This document shows, in pieces, positions 38,671-51,694 of a stretch of DNA of 64,000 nt. Within the stretch, counting starts at the first letter, position 1. Every line of letters starts with the position of its first letter. The stretch covers positions 1 through 64,000 of the forward strand of contig JAKNDB010000053.1 in the NCBI GenBank assembly GCA_024305405.1, given 5' to 3'. The notes below the pieces were generated by a model, which saw only the letters and a list, made by a program, of their open reading frames with translations, had not been told where the DNA came from and ran no database searches. The stretch comes from Dirofilaria immitis. Taxonomy: Eukaryota; Nematoda; Chromadorea; Rhabditida; Onchocercidae. The position numbers and the translations under genes were made by a program.

Positions 38671-40689
38671 TTTAAATAATTTTGATCAGATGATTAAAAT
38701 TGATAAATTGAATGATAATTATTTGAAAATTTTTCTTGAAAAAAATTTTAACTTTAAAAATAAATTTATGACATGCAACGATTAATAAAAGGAATTGTTT
38801 TGGGGTCTTTTTTTGTTTATTTATTTAAACATATTACAATGTATTTAAAATATTTTTATTGATTTTTGGTTCAAAGTTTTAATAAAAAAATACAAATCGA
38901 TAATTTGTTTATTTTTTCATTTGATCATTTTCATTGTTTAATTTGCTAAAATTAAACGAATTTATTAAACGTTTTATTTTTTATTTACTTTTAGAATTTT
39001 GGTTAAGTATTTTTAGATGCTTAAAATCTAAGAAATATATACTTTCTGATTTTGTGGAAAGGAAGAATTTAAATTTCTTTTTAAAATAAATTTAAACTGA
39101 CAGATTGATCGATGTGAAAGTTTTATTTATTTTTTAAAATTTTAATTGAGTGCTTTCAGAAGATTTGAATTCTAGAAAATCGATATGTCCTATTTTAGGA
39201 AATGAATAAATTTAAAATTTTTTCATTCTATTTTATTTTTGAAAGATAAAATGATCATTTAATTGGATCATGGGAAAATCGATTGCGTTTAAAAATGAGA
39301 AGATAAAGGACTTGTTGAACATCGATGAACTTATCCAGAATATTGAATTGAATATTCTTACAAAATATGAATATGACATATTAAAAATTGCTTAATTTTA
39401 ATAATTTAAAATGAAAAAAAATTGAATTTTAGGAAACACTTAAAGTAATCAAAATTAATTTTAATTAATTTAAATAATTAAACTTAAAATTCAATTAATT
39501 AAAATTTCAATTCTTTATTAAGTTAAAATTAAACGTTGTGCAAGGAAAAAAAAGATCAGCTGACTGATACAATTTATTTATTAGAAGAAACATTGGGTGC
39601 AAAAAGTTAAGGAGAAAAAAAGTATGACATTCTTTTAATTGTTACAGATTCAGCTGTGGTTATAATTCTAATAATTAGAATCTTTTAAGGAATCTTTGGT
39701 CTTTGATGTCTTTATTTATTTCAAATTCAATAATTTTTCTGAATTCTTCGTAGCTTCAATGAATGGCATGAAGGTGGAAAAAGTTTTTTTTTTTTTTTTT
39801 TTTATCAGAAAACCTGGTCGATTGTAAAAGGTTATTTTGGAAATTATTTTTACAAAAATCGAAAGAATAAATTTTGAAATAATTTCTTAATATTTTTCAA
39901 ATTACATTTCAAAAGTATGAAAGCAATCAAAACTTATTCATTGAAGATAAGTTGCATATGATAATTTGTTAGAGAACAAATATACATGATATTAATGGGA
40001 AGTAATCATTTCTGCTGAAATAATTATCAGTTATCAATGTAAAAGCTTATTTTTATATTTCTAACAAGTTGGACTATTAGCCTAGTTATTTTAATGTAAA
40101 AATTAAGCTGTTACAAATTAAATTAATTGGAGTTATTTTGAAGGAATCAATTTGAATTTGCATAAATTTGAATTATTTAATTTCTGTATTTGATTACAGT
40201 ATACCGTGTTATATTATTCCAATTTGTTATAAATGGCTTATTAGAGACTAATTGCAGATTAGCCTAGATTGCCAGTCTTCATGCTAAAACAAGTATTGGC
40301 CTCATAATACAAGCTGCATTGAAAATTAAAGAACCATTTTTGATCATCAATCATGGCGAATTATCGATTTTCGTGAATCAAGGATCAGGATCGATGTCTG
40401 ATTTATTGATTGATGAGTATTAAATGATGTAGTGTTAAAGACAAAGAAAAGATTTCGAATATTACAAAATGTCGAATTCGATATCCGGGATACTGTAGTT
40501 ATAGTTGTGATACTTTAAAATTCAGAAAGAAAAAAAATCAGAGATCAATATTAAAATCGTTTTGTTTATTAACATTTCCTGATCAATTGCAAAACAAAAT
40601 ATTTTCACTTTATTAGAAAAGGTATGATTTATAGGTAAGTTGAAAATTTGAGGATATGCATGATGTATCACCTGTTATACCTTATAAAC

Positions 40690-40990
40690 TTAATTTAATT
40701 CAATCTTGCTTATACATAGATAATATCGAGACCAACATGATCGTTTACTTCAATCACAGAACAAACTGAAGAATTTTCTTCCAGAAAGTTTTTCCGATAT
40801 ATTTCTTATACATAAGTAATATCAAAGGTAACATGATCGCTTCAATCAAAGGTCAAATTGAAAAATTTTCTTCCAGGAAGTTTTTTAGATATGCTTCTTA
40901 ATTAAATTCAATTTTTCTTATATATAGATATTATCAAAGATCATTTCAATCACAGATCAAATTGAAAAAAATTTTTTTAGATAGTTTTAT
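40690..40990. repeat. ~105 bp tandem repeat x3
   Basis: Units contain cttatacatagataatatcg, tcaatcacagatcaaattga and ttcttccagaaagttttt. Confidence 0.7.
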
Positions 40991-41564
40991 CTATTTTTTT
41001 ATTATGAAATTAGCGAAATAATTACAGAGAATTATCAGGAATGGGTAAATCAAGAGATAACGCTAAGTTTGATTTATTTAATTATTCTTTCAAGAATGAA
41101 TAAATAATAGACTGATTAGGTGATAAATATACTTATGCCATAATTTTTGCCTTTCAATTTGATAATTTACCAAGTGCAACAAGAAGGCTCGAGAATCTTT
41201 AGGTGATTTTTGGATTCAGTACTTGCAACAATCTAAAAGTTGATAAGTTAAAAGTAATGATAATTTTGAATAGCTTTGAATTACTCCCATTTCTCGAGAA
41301 TTACAATTAAAATCAAATTATTAAGCTGATTGTGAATAAAATCGATAAATTGCTCAAAAATTATTGAAAGAAAATTATCGAAAGCAATTTCAAAATTCTA
41401 AATTCTTAGGTTTTAATACCTAAGATTTTCATTTATTTTTATATGCAATTTGTAATTATCAAAAGGGAAGTTTAATCAGAATTATAGGTGCAAATATAAT
41501 AATTGGTTATAAATTTGGTCATAAATGATTGAGTTAAAATATAATTAGTATTTGGATTAATAAA

Positions 41565-41930
41565 CTAAAAAGCAAAATCTCGACATGACCCACTTCAAAG
41601 AAATATCTGAAGCCGAACGTTGAAAAAGTAAAATCTCGACATGATACATTGCAATCTAAAATTGAACAATGAAAAAGTAGAATCTCAAACGTAATTCGTT
41701 TCAAAGTATCCAGAATTGAACATTGAAAAAGTGGAGTGTTGACGTGATTCATTTGAAAGTACCTAGAATTGAACATTAAAAAACTGAAAGATCTCGACAT
41801 GATTAATTTCAAAGTACTGAAAAAGTTAAATTTCAGCATGATTTGCTTCAAAGAAATATCTGAAGCCGAATGTTGAAAAAGCAGAATCTCGACATGATTT
41901 ATTTCAGAGAAATATGTGAAATTGAACATT
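41565..41930. repeat. ~58 bp degenerate tandem repeat, ~6 copies
   Basis: The unit contains atctcgacatgatttatttc, aaagaaatatctgaa and ttgaacattgaaaaagta. It stays open for 131 codons on the minus strand by chance; the resulting peptide is a poor repeat with no recognised domain. Confidence 0.8.
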
Positions 41931-42634
41931 ACAGCAATTTCAGTAAATGAAAAAATGACAAAATAAGTAGTAAGAAATTGAGCATTTTGAAAAATTCATC
42001 TAATCATGAACAAAAATTATTTGTTATTGATAATGGATAATGTTTCGTTATCAGATTTTGAATATTCAAATGAATTATATTCGCTGCTATTTGATTTAAT
42101 TGATTGATTTGATTTAGATATCCAAAAGTAATCTGCAAATATTATCATAAACATTTTGATATTTTTCAAAATATATAGATAAATGTCGAGATTTAATCGA
42201 TTTTTATCAAAGCATTTAATTGCATTATCAGAAAATTTGACAGTGAAAATGAAGTTTGAAACAAATTCAAAATATCATTAGATGATAAGACTTCGGTTAA
42301 AGATACAAATATCTTCTATTAAACTATCTTCCATGGTGGGAAAAAATATCGTGCTGATAACAATTTCAGGATATAGGCATTTATCAATTAGTAAGATTTT
42401 TAAGTTTTTTTTTCATTTAATAAAACTCTAAAAAGTTTTAAATTGCAGTGCTTTTTCTATTTACAATTTTATCATTCCTTGAGAGATGCTTTGTAGAGAA
42501 TTTTGTCGAGAGCGCAGTGCAGAAATCTTTTGAAACTTTATATTATTAAATGATAAAATTGCTGTTAATAATTAATAAATAAAAATTAATTTGATCTTGA
42601 TTTTTATAAAAAAATTGTTAATTGCAAAAATTAA

Positions 42635-45600
42635 TTAATTGTCAATATTACCATCATTATTGCGACTATTATCCTTATCATCGTTGCTATCACTAGAATT
42701 GTTATCCAGGTATAATTTTGATAATTTTTCTTCAACTTTGTTTAATTTGTTAACATCATTTTTGTTATCATTTAAAATTGATTCCACTGATGATTGTTTA
42801 TTTATAATATAATCCGTCCCATTTTCAATTGAAAAATTATCACTTTTAGTTACGCGTACAATCGTTAAACATGATTTATCACCATTTCGTTTCCTACAAA
42901 TATCATCTGATTTAATGATAATTTTTGAAATATTTTTCATATATCGTATATTTTGATTAATTTATCTACCGTAATTTATCAACTCTTCAATTTAATCAAT
43001 GAATTAATATGCACTCAAATTACAATAACATTTTGATAAGAAATTTTTTTTTGACAATTATCGATTAGCTTATCAAACATTAATGAATTTAGTAGAGTAG
43101 AGTTGACAAATGGCAAATTAACTAGCTTAAAAATAATTTTAAAAATAATGATTTTTTTCTTACAAAGTTTAATGATAATGAATTTAGGAATATAAAATTT
43201 AATATGAGAAATTGCAGCAAAACTATAGTGATAATGTTAAGTGAAAAAATTTATTATCATAAATGTAGAACTGATAATATATTACCGACTAAATTGTCCG
43301 CTTGCGATTATTTTACGATTTGGCCTATCCATTTTAATAATTTCCGTAATAAATTCTCTAACTTTTTCCAAATCATATTCATAGCTGAAAGTTTAGAATT
43401 ACAAATTTTTATTCGAAAAGTTTTATTTCTAAGTTTCTTTTCTTTTCTTTTCAAAATTTCTATAAATATTTTTCATACAATAAAATATACTTTAAATGTT
43501 ACAATAAATTAATTAATAAATTCAAATTGTTTGTTTACGAAAAAATTTTTAATTTCACAATAAATAAATAAATAAATAATAATTGCTAAAAAATAAACTT
43601 AGCAGGATTAAAGCCAAGTAATAGATGTGTAATAAATGCAACCGCTCGAAGACCACATGACCAACAATCATTTTGCGTACTTAAACCTGTTTCAACTGCA
43701 ATTTCGACAATTTCATCATCCTGATACAAATGTCCAAATATCGTTAAAATTTGTTCACGTACACTATCATTGAGCTAAAAGTAAATGCTTTTTTTTTTTT
43801 ATCATTTATAGATCAGTAAGATTTGTTTATCAGTAAACGCTTCCCTTATCAGCAGGATTCCTTTATTAGTAAGCTTTTTTAACAGTAAAATTCTTTTATC
43901 AGTATGATTCTTTTATTAATAAAATTCTTTTATCAGTAGGATTTCCTTATTAGCAAGTTTGTTTATCAGTAAAATTCTTTTATCAGCATGATTCTTTTAT
44001 CAGTACGATTTCTTTACTTATCATCATGAATATTGTTTATGGTGATTATTAATGAATAATCTCTCATAATATTGAATTATTTATTAACAGATCCTGAATT
44101 TAAAAATTAATTCATAAAAATTTCTAATCTCGAATCCCGAATTCATTTTTTTCAGACAAAAAAATCTTGAACAAACCGTTTCACGAACAGAATCATGATG
44201 CGGTACAATAGGATCATAAACAACGATACGTTTTGGATTAAGCTTATCTCGGAATAGTACTAAATAATGTGCACGACAATGATCGTATATCACTTGACAA
44301 ATATTTTTATCACCTTTTATCAAATTTTTTATTGCATTCGGCTCTAACTAGAAGAGAAAATATTTTTTAATAAAAATATTGATAAATTGATAAAATTGAT
44401 CAAAAATAAAGAACAAAGAATTCTTCACTGAATAAAAGTTTGGTTTAATTAAATCAAAATAATTTGAATATTTGATTGCAAATCAATCATTTGATAAATG
44501 ATATATGATTTGCAGAGTATGAGAATGATTTGTTTGATGTATTCATAGATCAAGTATTTGATAATTTAGATGATCGTTTTGAAATTAATGATTATCATCT
44601 AATCAATATGTGATAAGTATTTTTGTTAATTAATTTTTTTTTTGCAAAACTTTGATTAACTTGTTTATGCTTACTGTATAATGAATTCTTAGGAATATAT
44701 TTTAATCGATAAATTAGATTAGATAATTTAGGTTGGTTAATTTTTAATTTTATTCAAACGTAATTTTCATCTTACTATTTAATATCATTTTATAATTAGC
44801 TATTAAGATTCGATGATTTACCTGTTTTAATGAGAAACTAAATGTTATGAAATAATCGCAATTGGATTTTTAAATGATTGATTTAAATTGTTTAAAAATT
44901 GATAATTAAAACTGACTAAAATATATTGCATAGCAAGCATTCCATCAACTTCTCTATCAACACTTTCTTGTAGCTTATCACAATATGCATCAATTATATC
45001 ATCTGTTAATCGTTCACCCATTCGTATCTGAAAAACTTTTTAACTTTACTTTCTACTAACTTATGCGTAATGCTCAGCTTTTAATTGATAGATGCACAAT
45101 TCGGATTCTGAATCATATTCCGACGATAGATCCTTCGTCGTATCCGATATGTTCTTACTGTCCCAGCGATCGATGCAATTTATTCGAACGTCTAATATTG
45201 CTATGTTATCTGTTTGCAAATTCTCGATATCTATCAAGATAATTAGAAATGACTATGAAATCAGGAACGCCCTTATCATATACATAAATAGGACTGATTT
45301 CTGTTATAGTAACAATGAAATGGATGAGTTAAATTAAATTATTTTTCGATTTTAATTTTTTGAAAAATTAGTTTTAAATATTTCCGTATTAAATATTTCT
45401 TTTAAACATGATCATTTCCCGATAAATTATGTTAAAATCATTTTTTATCAGTGATAATTGATTGAATGAATGATGATTGATTTGAATGTTGTTCATTTGA
45501 TATACTAATTATATTAGAAATACTTCTCACTTCGATGTGTTTGATTTTTTTTCCTTGTTGAATATTATCAGACTATCATACTAACATTTATATTTTTGAA

Positions 45601-46124
45601 ACTTTCTTCTACATTCTCTCTCTCATCGGATATATATGGTTCGACTGTATTGCTATCACTGATATCACCCTCAAAATTTCTGTGATTGATATCACCAATT
45701 CCTAGTCTTTCAGATTCCCTCTGAAGTGATATCATTTCTTCTTCTTCATCTATTTCTATTTCCAGCCTATCCTGCAGTGTTGAAGCTTTTTGCTTGCTTA
45801 GTTTCGAAATATGAAACGTTGAATTTATCGGCTTATCACTTCCTAAAAAAATCAACTATTAAAATATCACTGATAAGATTAAAAAAAAATAAATTTAACC
45901 CAAAACTAACTTGGCATTCTAAAACTCTCACAAATTCAACTTTCAACTAATCAAAAATTTCTTATAGAATTATGTAAATTATGTGAAAATAAAATTTCAC
46001 ATTTAAATGCTTAAATATATTCGATCGTTTTTCTTTTAATAATATAAATAAACTTTAAAACTTAGAAAAGTAATTTTAGGATAGAAAACAATCGATAATT
46101 ACCATTGCCTCGATTATGACCCAT
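42635..46124 (-). CDS. Ulp/SENP-like C48 cysteine peptidase (broken or mis-sequenced in three places)
   Basis: Likely a SUMO/ubiquitin-like protein peptidase of clan CE. Minus-strand exons: 46103-46124 (MGHNRGN), 45586-45842 (acidic, Ser-rich), 45061-45300 (unresolved frame), 44917-45027, 44177-44347, 43602-43774, 43286-43384, 42635-42893. The core starts with ERLTDDIIDAYCDKLQE, matching the family's W-L-x-D-x-x-I pattern. The triad is visible: His in RAHYLVLF, Asp in IVVYDP, then Gln-x5-Cys in QNDCWSCGLRAVAF. A helix (YDLEKVREFITEIIKM) and a 100-residue Asn/Asp/Ser-rich tail follow. Problems: exon 45061-45300 reads in two overlapping frames (EISPIYVYDKGVP, then NIAILDVRINCIDRW) and ends in TAA at a good donor. 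The donor after FNPA at 43601 reads gc|taagt, as if one g were lost, while the flanking phases otherwise fit. A pseudogene cannot be excluded. Confidence 0.75.
43800..44010. repeat. ~20 bp degenerate tandem repeat in a peptidase-gene intron
   Basis: The motif ttcttttatcagtaagattc, with variants, occurs about ten times within the intron between the exons at 43774 and 44177. Confidence 0.8.
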
Positions 46125-46599
46125 TTGTTGTTAATATATATTATACCGTAATCAAAAATAATAATGATAAATAAATTATTAAGAATCTTTTTTTTCTTAT
46201 CACCAAAATATTCAAATTAATTTAAGCAATTTTTTGTATTGCAATATTTCCACGAAATGTTTATAGTTTAAATAATATTTTTAGCAAATATATGAAAGCA
46301 TATGATACGACCATTCAATAAATCACAAAGTTAAAACAATAAAAAATAGCTTATCAAATTTTAAATATATATTTATCAATTTTATTTCTTCCTTTTTTTC
46401 AATTAAAACAATACTTATCAAGAAGATAGGAAGGGAAGAAAAATTTTAAACTTAAATTTTATTTTATCATTTTTTTCTCTTCCTAATTCGTTATATTTTT
46501 TCCAATTTATTTTTGGCTAAATTCAAATTATAATAATTAAAATTATATTTTATCAAATTTAAATTCCATTTCATTTACATATATGGATTAGTGAAATTT

Positions 46600-46850
46600 T
46601 TCAAGAAGAAAGCATTTTCACGATTTGATTAAAGATAAGGAAAAGTATTTTCATGAATTGATAAAAGATAAGGAAAGGCGTTTTATGGAATTGATAAAAG
46701 GCATTTTTATGATTTGATTAAAGATAAGGAAAAGCATTTTCATGAATTGATAAAAGATAGGAAAAGGCGTTTTATGGAATTGATAAAAGGCATTTTTATG
46801 ATTTGATTAAAGATAAGGAAATGAATTGATAAAAGATAAATTATTATGTA
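46600..46850. repeat. ~95 bp tandem repeat x3
   Basis: Units share gatttgattaaagataagga, aaagcattttcatgaattga and aaaggcgttttatggaattg. Confidence 0.85.
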
Positions 46851-47094
46851 TTTCTTGTTATTAGATAAATAAAACGATTGATATATCGTTTAACAAAAAA
46901 ATTTTAAATTCTAACAAATATTTTACAAGTGCAGAAAAAGTATTATTCACAATGTGAAATTAATTTATTAAAACTAGAATCTTCGATCGATTCCACCAGG
47001 ATGAAAAATATTTTTAAACAATGGAAAGATGAAACTTTAAAATGATTATCGGAGCAGCAAAAAAAAAAAAGAAATGAGAATTGATTATTGTACT

Positions 47095-47175
47095 ATAATT
47101 TTGATCATCCATTTATTGATAAACGGTTATGATCAATTTTGATCATCCATTTATTGATAAACGGTTATGATCAAT
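47095..47175. repeat. 39 bp perfect tandem duplication
   Basis: Two identical copies of a block containing attttgatcatccatttatt and gataaacggttatgatca. Confidence 0.9.
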
Positions 47176-47442
47176 TTTGACGATATGATAAGATTAAAAT
47201 TACATTATATGTTTGCAAAATAAATCAGCAAAATTTCATTAAAAATTTAATACAAAATTACAATTTTAAGTTGTAAAAATTGATTGCTCTTGGATAAAAT
47301 CGGTCATTGACATGATGATATAAATGGGGTTGACCTGACCTACAAAAATTTAATCAAATCTTTAAATCATCATTGTACCTTCTTTTACTTCTCATTATCA
47401 GGAAGAGATATTTCATAGATTGAAATTACATTTCAAGCAGAC

Positions 47443-50400
47443 ATGCTACATTTGTTATCATTATTTTTGCTTATGATAATACAAAATGTTTATATCTTTG
47501 CTTCATATTGTGGTGAAGATGCTATTCCATTCAGTTTACAAGTATGTCATTTTTTTTATTATATCAAAATTTTTAAAGTTTAAATCAAGAATTCAAAATT
47601 ATCATCAAATTTTTGATTGGAGAAAACTGATACAGTAATAATCACTAAGATAAGGTTCGAATTTTACAAGATTGGAATTAAAAATTCAAAATTATCATTC
47701 ATTATTTTTATTAAAGAAAATTGATGCAGTAATAATCATTAAGATAAGATTCTCGATTGGTAATATTCAGTTAGAGGAAGTTTAAAGGTATAAATGTTAA
47801 TTAATTTTAAAGCATTCTCGATTATCAATAAATAATTCTATTCATGACATCTGCTAATTAATTGTACGCGTTGCTTTTTTTCTCGAATTAAGAACAAAAT
47901 TTATCAGTATCGTAAAAGTTTATTTACAAAAATGTTGCAGGCATTAATGAGTGGACAACCGGTACTTGGATGTGCACGACCATCATGTTTTGGCTGGGGT
48001 ACTAAAACGGATAAAGGTGCTCGATTTTATCGGTGATAATTTTTGTTCATCTCGAAAATGCATAAATTTAGCTTATTTTTTTATTTTATGATTTCAAAGA
48101 AAAAAAACTTATCATGATTTTTTTTTCATACAACGATTATTGTTTTAAATTGATTAAATTATAGGATACATAAGAAGAGTGATGGATTTATGCGTAATAG
48201 TGATCGTAAAAAAATATGATAAGATAAAGATAGCAGCACACGAATCACAATTAGCTGTTTGTTTTTATTTAATTATCATTTGATAACAAAAATATGCAAG
48301 TAAAAAAATAATTTCATAATAGTTTAAAAATAATATTATCAAAATCAAATTTTTCCTTATCAATTTTAAAAATGAATGAGTAGCGGAAAAATGAAATATA
48401 AATGAGATAAAAAATAATTAAATACAGGAATATTCTTTTCCTTTTTTTTTTTATATTAACAAATGGAAAATACAATATGATAATATGATATATAGAGATA
48501 TTACGTGGAGATATTTGAAAGATTTTGGAATTTAAAAATTGTAGCAAAAATTGAGGTCAAGAAATTTGCAACGATAATAAATAATCAACGATATATGGAG
48601 TGCAGTAAAAATTAGGGCAAGAAATTTGCAATAGCAATAACTGAAGATATATATGAATATGAGGTGATATTTAAAAAATTGCAGCAAAAATTAAGGGCCA
48701 AGAAATTTGCAACAATCATAACCGACGGCAGATATAGAAATATGAGGAGACATCTAAAAAAATTTGCAATTTAAAAATTACAGCAAAAATTGAGGGCCAA
48801 GAAATCTGCAACGATAATAGTCCAAGATATATGAGGATATGAGGTGATATTTAAAAAATTGCAGCAAAAATTAAGGGCCAAGAAATCTTCAACGATAATA
48901 GCCAAAGCAAAATTATATTTTTTAAAAAAAAATCAAACTTGATAATTTTTGAAATTTTTCGAAGTGCTATTTTAGATTTGTGAAAAAACCTATGCCAGTA
49001 TATCATGTGATGAGAATACACAATGGGTTGGAGGATTATCACCATCATCTAATATTACTACATCATCGTAAGATTCTATCATTTCTTCTTTTTTCTAACT
49101 TGACAATTATTCAAATAATTTATCAAAATTTTGGAATAAATTTAAAACATACCATAATTCATGAACGAATGAATATGAATGAATATTAAGATATCAGAGA
49201 AAAAATGATAATATCTTTTTTTTTTGTTGTAAATTTAATAAAATTTATTAGAGCATGATAAAGTTTAATTTTATTTTAGGCTTCGCTTACAATGTTGTAC
49301 ATTTGATAAATTGAAAAATTCGTGGGATCGTGGAATTGCAAATGTAAATCCGGGACAAATTGTTGTTGGTGGTGAGGTAATGCAAGGTGAACGACAATAT
49401 GCATTCGATTATATTGCTAATATTAACAAACATATTAATGAAAATGGAAGGTAAAAAGAAAGATGATTAAAATGATAAAAATGACTGATTAATTTTTCTA
49501 GTAATCATTTTATAATTTGTGCCAAACTTTATATTTCAATAATATCTAATAATTAAATGATTATTTTCAATGATATGATAAAAAAATAAATCATGAATCG
49601 ATTAAAAATTGATTATTAGTGATAGAAAAATTATCATTGCATAACAGATAAGATAAGCAAAATGAAAAGTAAATTAAAAGTAAATTAAACTTGGAAAAGT
49701 TTTTTTTTTAAGAAGATTAATTAGCTAATAATATTATAGTGTAACATACAGTGTAACAATTCGACGATTTCCGTGCCTTCCATATTTGACAAAATCTGAT
49801 CTTTACGGTAAGTGATAATATATTTTGCGTAGATTTTCTTTCTTATTAATCAAGAAAAAGTTTGAATCTAAATTTAATCAATATTAAATATGTAATCAAT
49901 ATATATGTGCAATCAATATTTAATGATATATCAGCAAAAAACTAATCAATAGATATAAATTCAAAGATCTTTTTTTCTTGAATGATAAATTTTTTGATAA
50001 TAGAATATTTGATATTGATAATGGTATAATTTTTAGTAGAAGAAAATGCTCTACCATTCTTTTTAAATAGAATCGCAAATTATGGATCGCATACACAAAA
50101 AGCGATAAAAAATTTCGAAAGTTCTTCGTCGCAGGTTATTGATTTAATAATATTTTATAAAGGAATGGAATTTTGCAAAATTCGAAATTAAAATTTTTAT
50201 ACTCAATTTTAATTCGAAATCAATTTTTCATTTAAATTCACAAATTCCACAATAATTTATTAAATTAGTTTGTATTGCATAATTCATTATTTTATTGCAG
50301 TTTGATGATAAAAGTATCTCAGCAAATAATTTTGCAAAACATATTGATTCACAAAACTTTCCCTCAGGTATATTATTTATATAAATTAAAAATTAATATC

Positions 50401-50911
50401 TTAATTATTCAAATAAACCAAAAAGACAATTAAAATCAAAATTGAAATGAAATAATTTTATCGATGCCTATATTAATGAAAAATTATGGTTGTAGCATAA
50501 TCATCTTATTTAGATACTATAAATCAAAATTTACAACCGATGCAATTTATTGATGGTACATCTGATGTAAATACTATTGCACATTTATCGGAAGATTCTC
50601 GAGCAGCTTCCCATCGCTTCATTTCAACTTGCCTATTTCACCGATTAAAGATTTTTCATCTACCGTCTCTCTTAACCAACAACAATCAATAGTACCGTTC
50701 AATCTCGAGACCAATCAACAATCGGATATCTCAATTGCTCATCCGGAAAAATTTTCTCTTGCTGGACAGCAAAATCAGCAATTGCTACAGCAGCAACCAT
50801 TCATATTGCCGCAACAACCAGAAGCAATATCGCAGCCATTCCTTCTTCCATCACAAGCATATTCGCAAATATCACAACATTTTCAACCACAATCTTTGCA
50901 ACCACAACTGC

Positions 50912-50979
<68 letters not shown>

Positions 50980-51093
50980 CTGCAACGACAGCAACAACAA
51001 CAACAACAACAACACATGCAAAGTGCACTAACACAATCTTCTCAATTTCCAACATTCCCATCATTTGATCGACTTGCCTTTTCCTTGCCATAA
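47443..51093 (+). CDS. Warthog (hedgehog-related Wart domain) secreted protein with polyGln tail
   Basis: A secreted nematode hedgehog-related protein, probably epidermal or cuticle-associated. Exons: 47443-47541, 47941-48032, 48165-~48216, 48976-49067, 49280-49450, 49740-49807, 50037-50134, 50301-50367, 50514-51093. A signal peptide (MLHLLSLFLLMIIQNVYIFA) precedes SYCGEDAIPFSLQ and GQPVLGCARPSCFGW, the Wart signature. ICEKTYASISC, WVGGLSPSSN, LRLQCCTFDKL and GQIVVGGEVMQGERQ follow, then SVTIRRFPCLPYL. No Hint/Hog autoprocessing domain follows, as in the subset of C. elegans wrt genes that lack it. The last exon becomes Gln-rich with a long CAA run and ends LAFSLP, TAA 51091. Two breaks: exon 3 reaches TGA at 48217 with no donor in the phase exon 4 needs, and exon 9 needs one extra base (50608-50613, gcttccc) to pass from SEDSRAAS into the PSLHFNLPISPIKDF frame. 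Unshifted, it ends at TAG 50690. Confidence 0.86.
48500..48915. repeat. 60-100 bp tandem repeat, ~5 copies, in warthog intron 3
   Basis: Each copy contains gcagcaaaaattaagggcca, agaaatttgcaacgataata and atatgaggtgatatttaaaa. Copies start near 48549, 48601, 48680, 48779 and 48860. Confidence 0.85.
50910..51015 (+). repeat. CAA trinucleotide repeat encoding polyglutamine
   Basis: Roughly 30 Gln codons, mostly CAA, with Leu and Arg interruptions near 50981 and 50987, inside the last warthog exon. The same tract gives polyAsn or polyVal in other frames. Confidence 0.95.
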
Positions 51094-51199
51094 TTTATTT
51101 CTTGATCTTCAAATACATTCCCCATTATTGTGATTATTAGATTTAAGACTGTTCTCTAAATTCTAATTAAAAATTTTCCAATCAATCATTTATGATTGT

Positions 51200-51205
51200 A
51201 ATAAA
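51200..51205 (+). other. Polyadenylation signal AATAAA, warthog gene
   Basis: Canonical hexamer about 110 bp after TAA 51093. Support is positional only. Confidence 0.4.
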
Positions 51206-51694
51206 TTCAAATTTTCCATCAATACATTTATATTACTAAAAATATCTCAATTTTGCTATATCTTTTACGATAATATTTTGTACAATATTTTGTTGATCTT
51301 TTAAATGACAAATAAATTTAATGCAAAATTTGAATATTAGAATCTTTTTCTTTTTCTTTTTGTTAATCTCTCTCATTTATTTGTTAAATTTAAGCAAAAC
51401 AAAAACAATAACAAAAACAAAATAAAAAATAAATAATCAAATTTCAAATATTATTAATATGTATGAATTTTAATAATAATATTTGTTATTGTTTGAGCAA
51501 AAAAAAAAAAAAGTTTGAATGAAATTGACTAATTTGAATATATAATATATATATACTAAAAATAACAATTAATTAATGCATTTATATTATATTTAAAATT
51601 TTATTTGAAAAAAATTAGAAATAAAAGAAATTTGTTTATTTCAAAGTACTGCAATTAAATAACAAAAACAATAAAAAATTAAAATTTTCTTTTA

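Larger units (their letters stand above)
33565..42634. other. 9 kb intergenic region without a recognised gene
   Basis: No exon with coding-like sequence was found on either strand. Open frames of 60-130 codons are translations of tandem repeats or homopolymers. A less repetitive island at 35220-35470 and another at 40240-40450 have more balanced base use and could be regulatory, but nothing specific is visible in them. The region separates the convergent ref-2 (+) and peptidase (-) genes. Confidence 0.55.
46125..47442. promoter_or_regulatory. Divergent intergenic region between peptidase (-) and warthog (+) genes
   Basis: About 1.3 kb between two divergent start codons, so it should contain both promoters. 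It is AT-rich and holds two tandem repeats (46600-46850 and 47095-47175). No specific factor site can be named with confidence. Confidence 0.5.

Noticed and set aside
41534..41929. 131-codon minus-strand repeat protein
   Set aside because: It is the translation of a degenerate 58 bp tandem repeat whose unit length is not conserved as a multiple of three.
50735..51091. PolyAsn and polyVal open frames over the CAA repeat
   Set aside because: They are other-frame readings of the warthog polyGln tract.
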